Shown here: piece after piece, positions 1 to 8,876 of the stretch
Position numbering within the stretch: the stretch's first letter is position 1
How the letters are laid out: each line of letters opens with the position of its first letter
NCBI GenBank assembly: GCA_964036315.1
Contig: OZ038485.1
Span: forward strand, 98,776,727-98,840,726
Direction: 5' to 3'
Origin: Acanthosepion esculentum
Taxonomy: Eukaryota > Mollusca > Cephalopoda > Sepiida > Sepiidae
Length of the DNA stretch: 64,000 nt
Program-made: the position numbers and the translations under genes
The notes under the pieces: generated by a model
What the model was told of the DNA's origin: nothing
Databases searched by the model: none
What the model saw: the letters and a program-made list of their open reading frames with translations, nothing else

Positions 1-430
1 ATAACCTGCAAAAGACATAAGTCGTAAAAATAAATCAATAACTTAGAAGAATTAGATAGCCAGAGAACACTGAACTGGTAGAAGGCACAGAAAAGAAAAC
101 TAGATGAACTAGGCAAGGCAGAAAAGGAAAGCGGGAAGAAAGGATTAACTATCAATTGTAAGAAGACAAAATGTATTCCGACCCACTACCTAGATTCGTG
201 TTACGAATTGGAGATTTTAGAATGAAGTACAGGAATGTAACTATCTGGGAAGTGTTATAAAAGATGATGGAATATGTGACACCGAAATCTGAAGTAGCAT
301 CGGTATAATGAAAGATACCTCCTGAAAGCTGAACAACGTATTAAGAAACAGGAAGTAATTCATTAGAAATAAAGAATAGAATGATAAACTGTGAGTTAAT
401 ATCAATCCTCCTATATAGCAGTGAATGCTT
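1..430 (+). pseudogene. LINE L-B reverse transcriptase, C-terminal remnant (part 1)
   Basis: A decayed reading frame at about 95-230 reads KLDELGKAEKESGKKGLTIN followed by CKKTKC, the usual 'KGLTINxKKTK' segment after the catalytic block of invertebrate non-LTR reverse transcriptases. Further on, pieces such as LLKAEQRIKKQE and ILLYSSECLTISSQ match the family's 'ILLYGSECWTISSQM' region in broken frames. Several stops and frameshifts are present, so it cannot code. It is cut at about 430 by the 26-bp minisatellite and resumes at 873 and again near 1529. The window edge truncates the 5' side. The same family occurs at 14.66-15.11 kb and 32.35-32.52 kb. The clade (RTE, CR1 or Jockey-like) is not decided. 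Confidence 0.72.
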
Positions 431-872
431 GACAATATCCTCACAGATGATATATCGATAATATACTCACAGATGATATATAGACAATATCCTCACAAAT
501 GATATTTCGACAATATCCTAACAGATGATATATAGAAAATATCGTCACTGATGATATATCGAGAATATCCTCTCAGATGATATATCAACAGTATCCTGAC
601 AGATGATATATCGACAATATCCTCACAAATGATATATCGACAATATTCTCACAGATGGTATATAGACAATATCCTCACAGATGATATATCGACAATATCC
701 TCACAGATGATATATCAACAGTATCCTGACAGATGATATATCGACAATATTCTCACAGATGGTATATAGACAATATCCTCACAGATGATATATCGACAAT
801 ATCCTCACAGATGATATATAGACAATATCCTCACAGATGATATATCGACAATATCCTCACGGATGATATTCT
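431..872 (+). repeat. 26-bp minisatellite, 17 units, inside LINE L-B
   Basis: Seventeen consecutive 26-bp units can be counted. Each starts like GACAATATCCTCACAGATGA and ends TATATC or TATATA. Variant units recur in order: a unit beginning AACAGTATCCTGAC appears as unit 7 and again as unit 12, which suggests a five-unit (130-bp) higher-order duplication. The first 20 bases of the unit are the LINE codons for TISSQM, the motif expected exactly at this point of the L-B frame, and the LINE continues on the far side with FFYRR. The array therefore appears to have grown from the LINE's own coding sequence. Confidence 0.95.
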
Positions 873-1011
873 TTTCTATAGAAGACTAATGAAAATATAA
901 TGGACGTGGCAGAAAATGAGGAAATTTTAAGGGAGATATGAACGAAAACCAAATTTGTACTTCGGATCAGTAAAAGGCAGTTGAAATGTTTGGTATATAT
1001 AATCAGGATAT
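873..1011 (+). pseudogene. LINE L-B remnant (part 2)
   Basis: Immediately after the minisatellite the frame reads FFYRRLMKI then WTWQ, corresponding to the 'FYRRMLRIPWT' segment seen in the 14.9-kb copy. Further pieces (LRISKRQLKCLVYI across frameshifts) match 'RIRKRQLKFLGHI'. The coding match fades near 1011, where an insertion begins that includes SINE-like repeat S3. No intact frame remains. Confidence 0.65.
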
Positions 1012-1171
1012 GTATGTATGTACAGCTGGCCATTCATATTCGAGAATACCTGTCTACTAGGACAGATACCCAATCCCTAATGCAGACGCTTGCTCTGGCG
1101 CATTTGTGTTTATTAAACACCCTCAAAGTCAACCTGTATTTTATACAGCAACCATTTTGAGCAGGCCTTAA

Positions 1172-1505
1172 TTCCAGTTTCTGTGAGTGAACGTGTTATC
1201 TAGCGTGATCAACAATTTGAACAAGGCCAGCACACTCAAGCCCTCGGCCACGATGACTTCGTGCTTGCACAGCTATCTACGGCTCCCCGCCAAGGGTTCA
1301 GTCTGCCCAATTTCACTCACAAGGCTTGGGTCAACCCGTGGTATGTTTTTCAGGCACCTTCCAAAGGTACCGCACGCTTGGATCGACCCCTCCACTCCGA
1401 TAACATCAAAAAGTCTCCGTCCCGACAAATAGACTATGATGAGATTCGAACCCGGGTCTCATTGTCAGAATGCGAACGTTCTAAACTCTCGGCCATGTGC
1501 CCATA
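1172..1505 (-). mobile_element. SINE-like repeat S3, copy 1
   Basis: This stretch is collinear with 61,217-61,515 over about 300 bp. Shared blocks include GTGTTATCTA, ATCAACAATTTGAACAAGG, AGCCCTCG, CCAATTTCACT, CTTGGGTCAACC and GAGATTCGAAC. Read on the minus strand, the end near 1500 looks like a tRNA head with a B-box-like GTTCGAATCTC, so it is probably a tRNA-derived SINE. It sits between two halves of LINE L-B and so inserted after that LINE. Divergence between copies looks like roughly a quarter of positions. Boundaries are approximate because no target duplication was found. Confidence 0.65.
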
Positions 1506-1528
1506 TAATAAGGATATAGGGCTGGTAG

Positions 1529-1740
1529 AAACTGACACACACGAGGCTTATTGAACGCAAGATGGCCAGAGGGTTGGGGGTAGCAAGATAACTACCTAAA
1601 GTATCCTCTGTAAATAGATGGAAGGGATAGTATGGCAATGCATTTGTTAAGAGTTACGAAGGATAAAAAGTTCGGGTCGCCCACTTCTTGAAAGCAACGA
1701 GTAAACAACTTGGAGAGGAAAGCAGATGCCACAAGAGGAA
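1529..1740 (+). pseudogene. LINE L-B C-terminal tail (part 3)
   Basis: The L-B coding match resumes with LTHTRLIERKMARG, equivalent to the 'LTLTGHIEGKRxRG' segment, then HLLRVTKDKKF, equivalent to the family's C-terminal 'LLRxTKDRxxWR'. The frame is broken. Together with 1-430 and 873-1011 it reconstitutes the order of one LINE 3' portion split by a minisatellite and by S3. The same LTHT..IEGK segment is visible at about 15,085. Confidence 0.5.
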
Positions 1741-1969
1741 GGAGGGTTCGCCAAATAGCAATCATTTCTGGGAACAGCAAAAATGCTGGAAGCTGTGAAG
1801 GACCACGATCGTCCACATTCGATATTTTCAATTTGATGACCAGACAAAAACAGCTACAGTTAGTGAAAAAATAGTGGTGTAACATACTTTGTATATTATA
1901 GATGGTACCTACATGCTCTACTTACTGTTATAATGGATTCTTCTGGGTTTCCGTTAGTTACGTGATGTA

Positions 1970-2160
1970 CACTTAGGCGATCATGTTTCTTTCGCTTCAT
2001 GACTGACTAGGCAGAGGTTTAACCGCAGTAGGTTGCCATTTCTTTTTGCGGTAGACTGGTTGCCAACCAAGGCTATAGAACACATATTGTCCTGCCATTC
2101 AACCCATAGCTGGGGATTCATACCTTTCCCAAGCGTATTTTGCGTAAAATCACACAGATG
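1970..2160 (-). mobile_element. SINE S1, 5'-truncated copy
   Basis: Read on the minus strand, the body runs through CTTGGGAAAGGTATGAATCC, GTTCTATAGCCTTG, AAAGAAATGGCAACC, GTCAGTCATG and ACATGATCGCCTAAG. These are the same blocks, in the same order, as the full copy at 2960-3251. The tRNA-like head is missing, as expected for a 5'-truncated retroposon. Short conceptual frames across it are not genes. Confidence 0.75.
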
Positions 2161-2382
2161 AAGTTTTCTCGTTCGGCAAATCCATACAGATGTTTTCAAC
2201 ATGGCCTAGCATTTAACGCCAAGAGCTGAAAACAAATGGATTTTTTTTCACTTTTGCTTAATCTTAGCTTTTTCGAAAAAAAATCATTCTAAAATCAGCT
2301 GCGAACGTATAACATGCAATGCGTTTATTTCTTACAGATACAACCAACGGACCATATAGTGTTGCAAGATTGTACGATGTAG

Positions 2383-2605
2383 TCAATATTTATGGGCTTC
2401 TGGAACATCTGTCCCGCAAAGAATATTGGCGGACACGTGTGAGTCTGGGCAAAAATAATTTTCGGAGAATATGGAATTTAAAACAAACGACAATAAATAC
2501 ATGTTATTGACGAAAGGAATTACATGTGTACGCAATGGAAATCAAAGGAAAAGACATTAAAATTAGCTATAAGAATGTTTTTGTGTTTGTGATACGAACA
2601 TGTGC
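2383..2605 (+). repeat. Direct duplication, copy 1 (empty-site paralogue)
   Basis: The block AATATTTATGGGC, GGAACAT(C/T)TGTCCCGCAA, AATATTGGCGGA and AAACAAACG recurs at 2815-2947, with the rest of the homology picking up at 3264-3340 (AATAAGAATGTGTTT against TATAAGAATGTTTTT). Copy 1 is uninterrupted; copy 2 is split by an S1 SINE. It therefore shows the sequence before SINE insertion: AATTACATGTGT here against AATTGCCTGTGT in copy 2. I do not recognise the parent element. Confidence 0.75.
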
Positions 2606-2814
2606 GTGTGTGTGAGTTCAGTCAACAGACGACCAAAGAAGTGAACGTGCCCCGACGGCAGCGTTCTTTACTACGTTCGACTGCATCTGAAAGCAAGAGG
2701 AAAAAAGGGAGAGAGAATATGATTGCCTTTTCATAGACTTAAAGAGCAGAACCTAACTGGTGATTTTGGCAGAGCCAAGTGGGGTAAAACTTTGGTGTGT
2801 GATTGTTTTATAGT

Positions 2815-3340
2815 AAATATTTATGGGCTCCTGGAACATTTGTCCCGCAACCAATATTGGCGGAAACATGCTAGTCAGGGTAAAATAAGTAACACAAAAC
2901 ATTGAGTCTAAAACAAACGGTAATTATATTCATATATTAACACAAGTAATTGCCTGTGTTGGAGGCACCGTGAAGAAATGGATAGCGGCTCGGATTAAGG
3001 AATCGGAGAGCCGAATTCGAATTCCAGTCGAATCCATTACATTCACTTACGTGCTAATACCCTTGGGAAAGGTGTGAATCCTCTTCTTCTCTCGCCCTCC
3101 CCAGCCAGATAAATAGCAGGACAGACCGTGTTCTATAGCCTTCTAGTTCTACAGCGGAAAGAAATGTCAACCGACAGCTGGAAAAAAATCTGCCTCGTCA
3201 GTCATGTATCGAAAGATACATGATCGCCTAAGCGTTACACAAAACTGACTGAATTGCCTGTGTGCATAATTGAAATGAAAGTCATTGAAACTAACAATAA
3301 GAATGTGTTTATTTTGTATGTGTGTGTTTGTATGTGCGTG
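2815..3340 (+). repeat. Direct duplication, copy 2 (interrupted by SINE S1)
   Basis: Second copy of the unit at 2383-2605, about 75-80 percent similar by eye. Its two parts, 2815-2959 and 3252-3340, flank the S1 element at 2960-3251. The 3' part runs into a TG-rich stretch shared in character with copy 1. Confidence 0.7.
2960..3251 (+). mobile_element. SINE S1, full-length copy with 12-bp target duplication
   Basis: A tRNA-like head begins TGGAGGCACCGTGAAGAAATGG, with an A-box-like TGGATAGCGG and a B-box-like AATTCGAATTCC at about 3019. The body (CTTGGGAAAGGTGTGAATCC, GTTCTATAGCC, GTCAGTCATG, CATGATCGCCTAAG) is shared with the copies at 1970 and 6020. The 12-bp repeat AATTGCCTGTGT lies on both sides (2948-2959 and 3252-3263), the expected result of L1-like target-primed insertion. 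The paralogous uninterrupted site at about 2519 confirms the boundaries. Pol III promoter function is inferred from the boxes only. Confidence 0.88.
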
Positions 3341-3423
3341 GGTGCGTGCTTGTGTATATGCACATACAAACACGTATATCACGTAAGCTTGTTACACAAG
3401 CACGCACACACGCACATACAAAC
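3326..3423. repeat. 31-bp inverted repeat
   Basis: The left arm 3326-3356 begins GTTTGTATGTGCGTG. The right arm 3393-3423 is its reverse complement with one mismatch. The 36-base loop contains CACGTATATCACGTAAGC. The arms are purine/pyrimidine alternating (TG/CA), so this may be a microsatellite folded by inverted duplication rather than a transposon end. Frames across it are low complexity. Confidence 0.85.
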
Positions 3424-3559
3424 AATTCTTAGTTCCGCCAGTTCTGACCCATACAAAGTTGAGCCTCCATCATGCTGTACACGGGACCGAATCATCCTTA
3501 TGCTCATATTCCATTAGTAAGAATGAAGCTTCTTCACGAGAACCGTTAATTTATAGAAC

Positions 3560-3800
3560 AAAAAGTGCCACTCGGACACTTTCTTCCCAAGAATTGCTGC
3601 TCTGTGGAACAGACACCCGACAGGATGTTTTCCCGATCACTACAATCTCGACCTCTTCAAGTCTAGGGTTAACTTTTATCTTTCCTACTTAACCTCGTGT
3701 ACTTCACTTGACCTTCCTTACGTCTTGGGTATGATTATAAACTACATCCGGCAGCAAGAAAAGGATGGAATCACATCTTAACCGCTGTTGTTTCAAGTTC
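3560..3800 (+). pseudogene. LINE L-A ORF2, C-terminal end
   Basis: In one frame the sequence reads LWNRHPTGCFPDHYNLDLFK, then SRVNFYLSYL and LGMIINYIRQQ. This is the C-terminal end of a non-LTR reverse transcriptase family that appears repeatedly in this window. The same terminal block, with LGMTINYIRVL, is readable at 15.6 kb (minus) and 42.7 kb. The 5' portion is absent, as usual for a 5'-truncated LINE. It is followed by the family's 3' untranslated region and minisatellite. Confidence 0.72.
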
Positions 3801-4875
3801 AACCCCGACCCAGGGTGGTAGCACCTGTTTGGATCCCAGCTATGTTCAAATAACGAAAGTCCAAACAAAAATCACCAGTACGTTTTTATTTAATAAAATG
3901 ACCAACATTTTATTTTCATGGTAAAATCAACGCAACACTGTAAAAGTTTAAAAATACATTTTTATAGTAAAATTATCAGCCAGACATTTTCATAGTAAGA
4001 TAATCAGCTATAAAGTTTTATAGTAAAATTATCAGCCATACATTTTTATAGTAAAATTACCAGCTATACATTTTTATAGTAAAATTACCGGTCATATATT
4101 TTCATAGTAAAATTACCAGATATACATTTTTTTTGCAAAATTACCAGCCATAAATTTATATAATAAAAATACCAGCTATACATTTTATAGTAAAATTACC
4201 AGCCAGATATTTTTATAGTAAAATCACCAGCTATAAATTTTTAGAGTAAAATTACCAGCCATACATTTTTATACAAAAATTACCATCCATCCATTTTTAT
4301 AGTAAAATTACTAGCGAAAAATTTTTATAGTAAAATTATCAGCCAGGCATTTTTATATTAAACTTACCAGCTACACATTTTTATAGTAAAATTACCAGCT
4401 ATACATTTTTATAGTAAAATTACCAGCTATACATTTTTATAATAAAATTACCAGCTATACATTTTATAGTAAAATTACCAGCCATACATTCTTATAGTAA
4501 AATTACCAGCTATACATTTTTATAGTAAAATTACCAGCCATACATTTTCATAGTAAAATTACCAGCTATATATCTTTATAGTAAAATTACAAGTTATAAA
4601 TTTTTATAGTAAAATTACCAGCCAGACATTTTTATAGTAAAATTACCAGCTATACATATTTTAGTAAACTTGCCAGCCATACATTTTTGTAGTTAAATTA
4701 CCAGCAACAAATGAAAAAAATTGCCGTAAACACATTTTATCATCTACAAACTATATACCTACCCTGAAAGTATAAGATTATGTACAGAATATCTAGATGG
4801 AATCATAACATATTTAGGTTTCGGCATTAAATAGCCCATTGAGGTTGATATGCTGCTAAACAAATTTTACCAGAC
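3800..4875 (+). mobile_element. LINE L-A 3' UTR with minisatellite and 3' tail (locus A)
   Basis: After the ORF end come the shared block CAGGGTGGTAGCACCTGTTT and CCCAGCTATG, then a large 28-bp array (about 3945-4715), then GGCATTAAATAGCCCATTGA followed by GGTTGATATGCTG, the family's 3' tail. The same order of modules is found at 15.11-15.64 kb (minus), 22.33-22.70 kb and 42.69-43.14 kb. This copy has by far the longest array. Confidence 0.8.
3945..4715 (+). repeat. 28-bp minisatellite, about 27 units
   Basis: Units of about 28 bp read TACATTTTTATAGTAAAATT then ACCAGC(T/C)A, with point differences and a few unit-length changes. The core ATTACCAGC is the same as the short arrays in the other L-A 3' ends (ATTACCAGCAATACATTTTT), so the array is a LINE 3' UTR repeat that expanded here. 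Confidence 0.93.
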
Positions 4876-4889
4876 AATTAACTAGTACC

Positions 4890-5115
4890 ACACAGTAACC
4901 CCATCCCTTGAGTGGCTCTTGTGTCTTGTATTGGCTGAACGTTAGTAACAGAATACGACTCCCCCGATCACTACAATCTTAACCTCTTGAAGTCTAGGGT
5001 CATCGTTGTTTATCCTACATATCCCTATAATCTGCACTTACTTCAATACAACAATTTTATTCAGTAAGCCTATACCTTGAGTGGCTCTTGGGGCTTGTAT
5101 GAGGCGAACATTTAG
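4890..5115 (+). pseudogene. LINE L-A C-terminal fragments
   Basis: SPDHYNLNLLKSRV at about 4955-4997 matches FPDHYNLDLFKSRV of the same family at 3.6 kb. The preceding block TTGAGTGGCTCTTGTGTCTTG recurs imperfectly at about 5077 (TTGAGTGGCTCTTGGGGCTTG), so there are two short, shuffled pieces. Nothing codes. Confidence 0.5.
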
Positions 5116-5419
5116 CAAACAAAAAAACTTTAGTTTTTCTGGGATATCTGGATGCATTTTAGTGACGTGCCAAAAGTTAGAGGTTAACAGTATGTAAAGA
5201 AAATGGTAGCTGGCGCCACCATATGTTGCTGTCATGGATCATAATACTCAGATCTATATTAATTCTGCCTCGACATCTGGCGAGTTCGAACGGGTCATAA
5301 TACTGGGTTTCAAACGGATGAGGCATTCCATTTCTGAACCTGTGGGGACATTTGACATCCCTGGATTTACAGTGTCACGCGTTGAACGCGATGATTTGAT
5401 GGATGGTATTAGCGGCTAC

Positions 5420-5900
5420 GCATGAGATAGCAGTGGTCGACCACGTATACTTAGATATCGTGAGCAGAAGAATCTTTCTAGAATTATCTACACGGACGGA
5501 GGGGCGATAATGGCTCAGATCACCTCCGATTTCAATGCAGAGACTACCAACAAACAACTAGTCTGTTTTGCGTTCTTTAGATTGACAATTTCCTCTGTTA
5601 AAACCACAGCTGATGTCATGACGTCACTGATACTAGCGTTGTCAGATGAGTTCAAATTCCACACGTTTCTGTCTGATGATAGTGTTCGACTATGGCGCAG
5701 AGCCTGCGAGTCTACGGTTCCCATTTGTCTACAAAACTGGTGGTGTTTCTATAACTGTATGGGACAGGTTAACGTACTATGGGTCGTGTCCGCTGCCTTG
5801 CACAAATCTGCCATTAATAAAAAAACCGCTACGTTACACTTCTTCTTGCCCATTTGAAATTCATGGACTCCATGTCTCCCAACAAAAACGGTAATAGTAA
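5420..5900 (+). pseudogene. Tc1-like transposase remnant
   Basis: SGRPRILRYREQKNLSRII (from about 5435), followed by AQITSDFNAE, is the paired-type helix-turn-helix region of Tc1 transposases. Further on, FHTFLSDDSVRLWRRACE, then TGGVSITVWDRLTYYG in another frame, match the 'VWRRxGE...GGGSVMVWGxxxYYG' core of the catalytic domain. Stops and frameshifts separate them, and the final catalytic acidic residue region is not found. No inverted termini were identified. Family assignment is from motif order only. Confidence 0.65.
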
Positions 5901-6019
5901 TGTCAATACTAGTATTAGCCATTTCCATTTAAGGAGACATTCGGCATTCATTGGCCATGCAACTAGTGTTATAATCGGTTGAAATTTATAAAATCTTTCT
6001 ATTAAAATATTTTAAAGGA

Positions 6020-6190
6020 AAATACGGTGGAGTAATGGATAGGGGATCGGATTGAGGAATCGGAGAGCCGAGTTCGAATTCCATTCAAATCCATTACGTT
6101 CACTTACGTGCTAATACACTTGGGAAAGGCATGAATCCTCTTCCACCCGCCCCAGCTAGCAGAACAGACCGGGTTCTATAGCCTTGGATG
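6020..6190 (+). mobile_element. SINE S1, 3'-truncated copy
   Basis: The head GGTGGAGTAATGGATAGGGG, AATCGGAGAGCCGAGTTCGA (B-box-like GTTCGAATTCC) and body CTTGGGAAAGGCATGAATCC, GGGTTCTATAGCCTTGG align with S1 at 2960. The distal body (GTCAGTCATG onward) is missing. Sequence after 6190 is not recognised. Confidence 0.8.
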
Positions 6191-6640
6191 GTAAGTGGTA
6201 CAAATAGATAACGCACGATATCAAGTGCCCAAGTTGCCCAGAATTGATTTGGGGAGCATTCTGGTGACTTACAAAAAATGCTGCAGCTATCATTTCCATC
6301 CACCTATATTTATCAGGAAGTTGTGGACAGCTATCGCAATTTCAACCTTCAATATCTTTCCAGGTTACTTCCGACCATGAGCGGGATCAATGCCAGGAGA
6401 TTCCCTGGGTTAGAAGTGATCATACACAAGACGAGGCACTTGACCTATGCATGCTCCTTCGGCGCGTTCTAAAATACGCCGACTGCATCCTTTACAGACG
6501 AGAAAAACCCTAAGGCTACGTAACGAAAAAGTGAATATTTACAAAACCGGTGCTAAATGACTCAGCTATAGACTATCAATATTTGATTACAGATTCAATT
6601 ACAAGCGCGGCAAATTTTTTTATATAAATGCCAGTATTAA
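6191..6640. other. Unassigned sequence
   Basis: No repeat or gene that I recognise. A few short frames of 60-67 codons exist but have no domain or conservation argument. The content could be the decayed 3' part of the upstream Tc1-like element, but no motif proves that. Confidence 0.4.
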
Positions 6641-7420
6641 AATGATCAGTATTTACCTATAGCCTCAAGTATAAACCGAATAATATTTACCTACAGGCTC
6701 AAGTATAAACCGAATAATATTTACCTATAGGCTCAAGTATAAACCGAAGAATATTTACCAATAGACTAGAGAAAACTCGACCAATGTTTATCGAGAGAGT
6801 CAATTATAAACCAGAAAATTTTTTATCTGACGACTCCAGTAAATATTTACTTATAGTCTCAAGTATGCACCCGACCAATGATTATCTACACACTGAAGTA
6901 TAAAACGACGAAAATTTACCTATAGACTCAAGCATAGATCCAACCAATGATTATCTATAGACTCAAGTATAAAATCAATCAAAATCTACTTATAGACTCA
7001 AGTATAAAACGAACAATATTTATTTATACAGTCAAGTATACACCCGAAAATGATTATCTATAGATTCAAGCATAAAACCGACCAATATTTACTTATAGAC
7101 TCAAATATACACCTAACCAATGATTATCTATAGACTCAATTATAAACCCGACAAATATTTGCATACAGGCTAAAGTATACACCTGAACAATGATTATCTA
7201 TACACTCATGTATAAAATCAACTAGTATTCACCTATTGACTCAAGTATACTTCCGACCAATGATCATCTATAGACTCTATTATAAACGCGACCAATATTT
7301 ACATATAGGCTCAAGTATACATTGAACAATGTTTATCTATGTGTATAGCCGGAAAATATTTATCTATCGCCTTAGGTATGCACCCGACCAATTTTTACCT
7401 CTAGATTCAAGTATTATTTT
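6640..7420 (+). repeat. 34-bp minisatellite with dimeric organisation, about 23 units
   Basis: The basic unit is 34 bp, for example GAATAATATTTACCTATAGG followed by CTCAAGTATAAACC. Two unit types alternate over much of the array: an A type with CCAATATTTACCTATAGACT and a B type with CCAATGATTATCTATAGACT, giving a 68-bp higher-order dimer. Both ends are degenerate. No host element was recognised around it, unlike the other arrays. Confidence 0.88.
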
Positions 7421-7994
7421 GATATCAAATTACTTAACTGCGTTTAATAACTCGTAAAAACCACCAACTATTTTCACTGTCGCTTGTTACGTCAGTGTAA
7501 AAATAATAACGTTGTATACCTGAAAATTTCCAATTCTCTGAAGATGTACTGTTGTTTATTCAATTTTCATTTTGCCTATTCGTGTGTCAAACCAGAAAAA
7601 AACTAAAACTAAAATTCTTATATTGTTCATTGATCTGCAACGGCAGCAAATTTTGCTGCAGATCGAAGCAAAGTATCAGCTGTCTGTAACTATACGCTGG
7701 TTTCAAGAAATAAGGTCCAAGCGTCATACTGATGTTATCCGCTGATTTAGGAAATACACTGCGGAAAATAGAAATAAATATATCTCTCAAAAGGAGAAAT
7801 GGACAAAGAAAATACACAATCAAGGAGAACACATTTCAAGCTGAAGCAACAATTTGGTAGTAGCTCAAAGAAACAAAAAAAAATGGAACATTTTATCTTT
7901 GAGAAGAATTTCAGACTTTATAGGGAGCAGATATTCCCACAAGTTTTGACAGACCTTTCAGTCACCTAATGAATATTCATGAACGTTCTCAAAT

Positions 7995-7998
<4 letters not shown>
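7421..7998. other. Unassigned AT-rich sequence
   Basis: No coding, RNA or repeat feature that I can support. Short frames are not convincing. Confidence 0.4.

Positions 7999-8058
<60 letters not shown>
7999..8058. repeat. (TA)n microsatellite
   Basis: About 60 bp of uninterrupted TA, followed by a degenerate GTATG stretch. Confidence 0.97.
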
Positions 8059-8061
<3 letters not shown>

Positions 8062-8394
8062 TGTATGTAAGTATGTATGTATGTATATATTTGTGTATTT
8101 AGGCAGCAATCTTTCTTTCACGCACATTTCATTGAATACAACAGACAAGGTGCTTTGATTTAGTCTTTTATACAATTTCTCATGCGATCTAATATATTTT
8201 TTTCTTTTCGGATGATAAATTATAAAAAACTGTCCGAATGTTCTTTTTATCCGAGCGCTTTCGGCTATACATTTAGCCATTTTCAAGGATTAAATATTTT
8301 AACTGTTAAATAAGAAATAGTTTGTTGTATGTATGTTTTGTAAAATGTTTTCATTTTTCAGAACACGGTCAAGATATTATGTCCATGTTCAAAG

Positions 8395-8720
8395 TTAATA
8401 TTATTAAGTGTTGTTTTTTTGTTTTTATTAATAAGGCTTCCATTATTTTAGCCTTTCTTTGCACATAGATGATGCTATTATATTAGTGTTGTCAACAAGT
8501 ATGTTACGAATAATATCCTGGAGGTCTCCATGAATATTTAAATGAGATTTAATTGAGCTATGGTCAAAATGGTATAGAGTGAGTCTGCGTGTCAAACATG
8601 TTGTAGTGTGGCCTAGATAATTATAACGAATTTTGATTGATCAGGAAAACAATTCCTTAATGGGCATTTAAATTCGTAAATAATATTTGCCCTATTTAAT
8701 TTTGTTCTAAGAGGTGAATT
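8395..8720 (-). pseudogene. Penelope-like element, GIY-YIG endonuclease domain fragment
   Basis: On the minus strand the frames read NIIYEFKCPLRNCFPDQ, then after a frameshift NYLGHTTTCLTRRLTLY, SSIKSHLNIHGDLQDI and NILVDNTNIIASSMCKERLK, ending with MEALLIKTKK. The order 'VYEFKCP', 'YxGxTTTxLxRRLTxH', 'AIxxHL', 'ILxxNTxII' and 'RLxILEALxIKxxKP' is that of the C-terminal GIY-YIG domain of Penelope-like retroelements. The reverse transcriptase part is not visible upstream on the minus strand (8720-8800). One frameshift and stops make it non-functional. Confidence 0.62.
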
Positions 8721-8800
8721 ATTATATTTAACTATAAGCTTTAATTTTTTGTAATAAATAATTAATCTAACGTTTTTGCTATTGTCAACTGTTGTTATGC

Positions 8801-8802
<2 letters not shown>

Positions 8803-8870
<68 letters not shown>
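8803..8870. repeat. (TA)n microsatellite
   Basis: About 68 bp of TA directly abutting the TA target site of the mariner element at 8877. TA-targeting transposons often land in such tracts. Confidence 0.97.

Positions 8871-8876
<6 letters not shown>

Noticed and set aside
431..872. CRISPR-like regular repeats
   Set aside because: Repeats are contiguous with no spacers, eukaryotic context, and derive from LINE codons.
2960..3080. Functional tRNA gene at the SINE S1 head
   Set aside because: Pol III-like boxes are present, but arms do not pair into a cloverleaf and the sequence continues as a SINE with target duplication.
5234..5557. Short frames at 5.2-5.5 kb as host exons
   Set aside because: They overlap the Tc1-like helix-turn-helix remnant or lack any domain; no splice evidence that I can judge.
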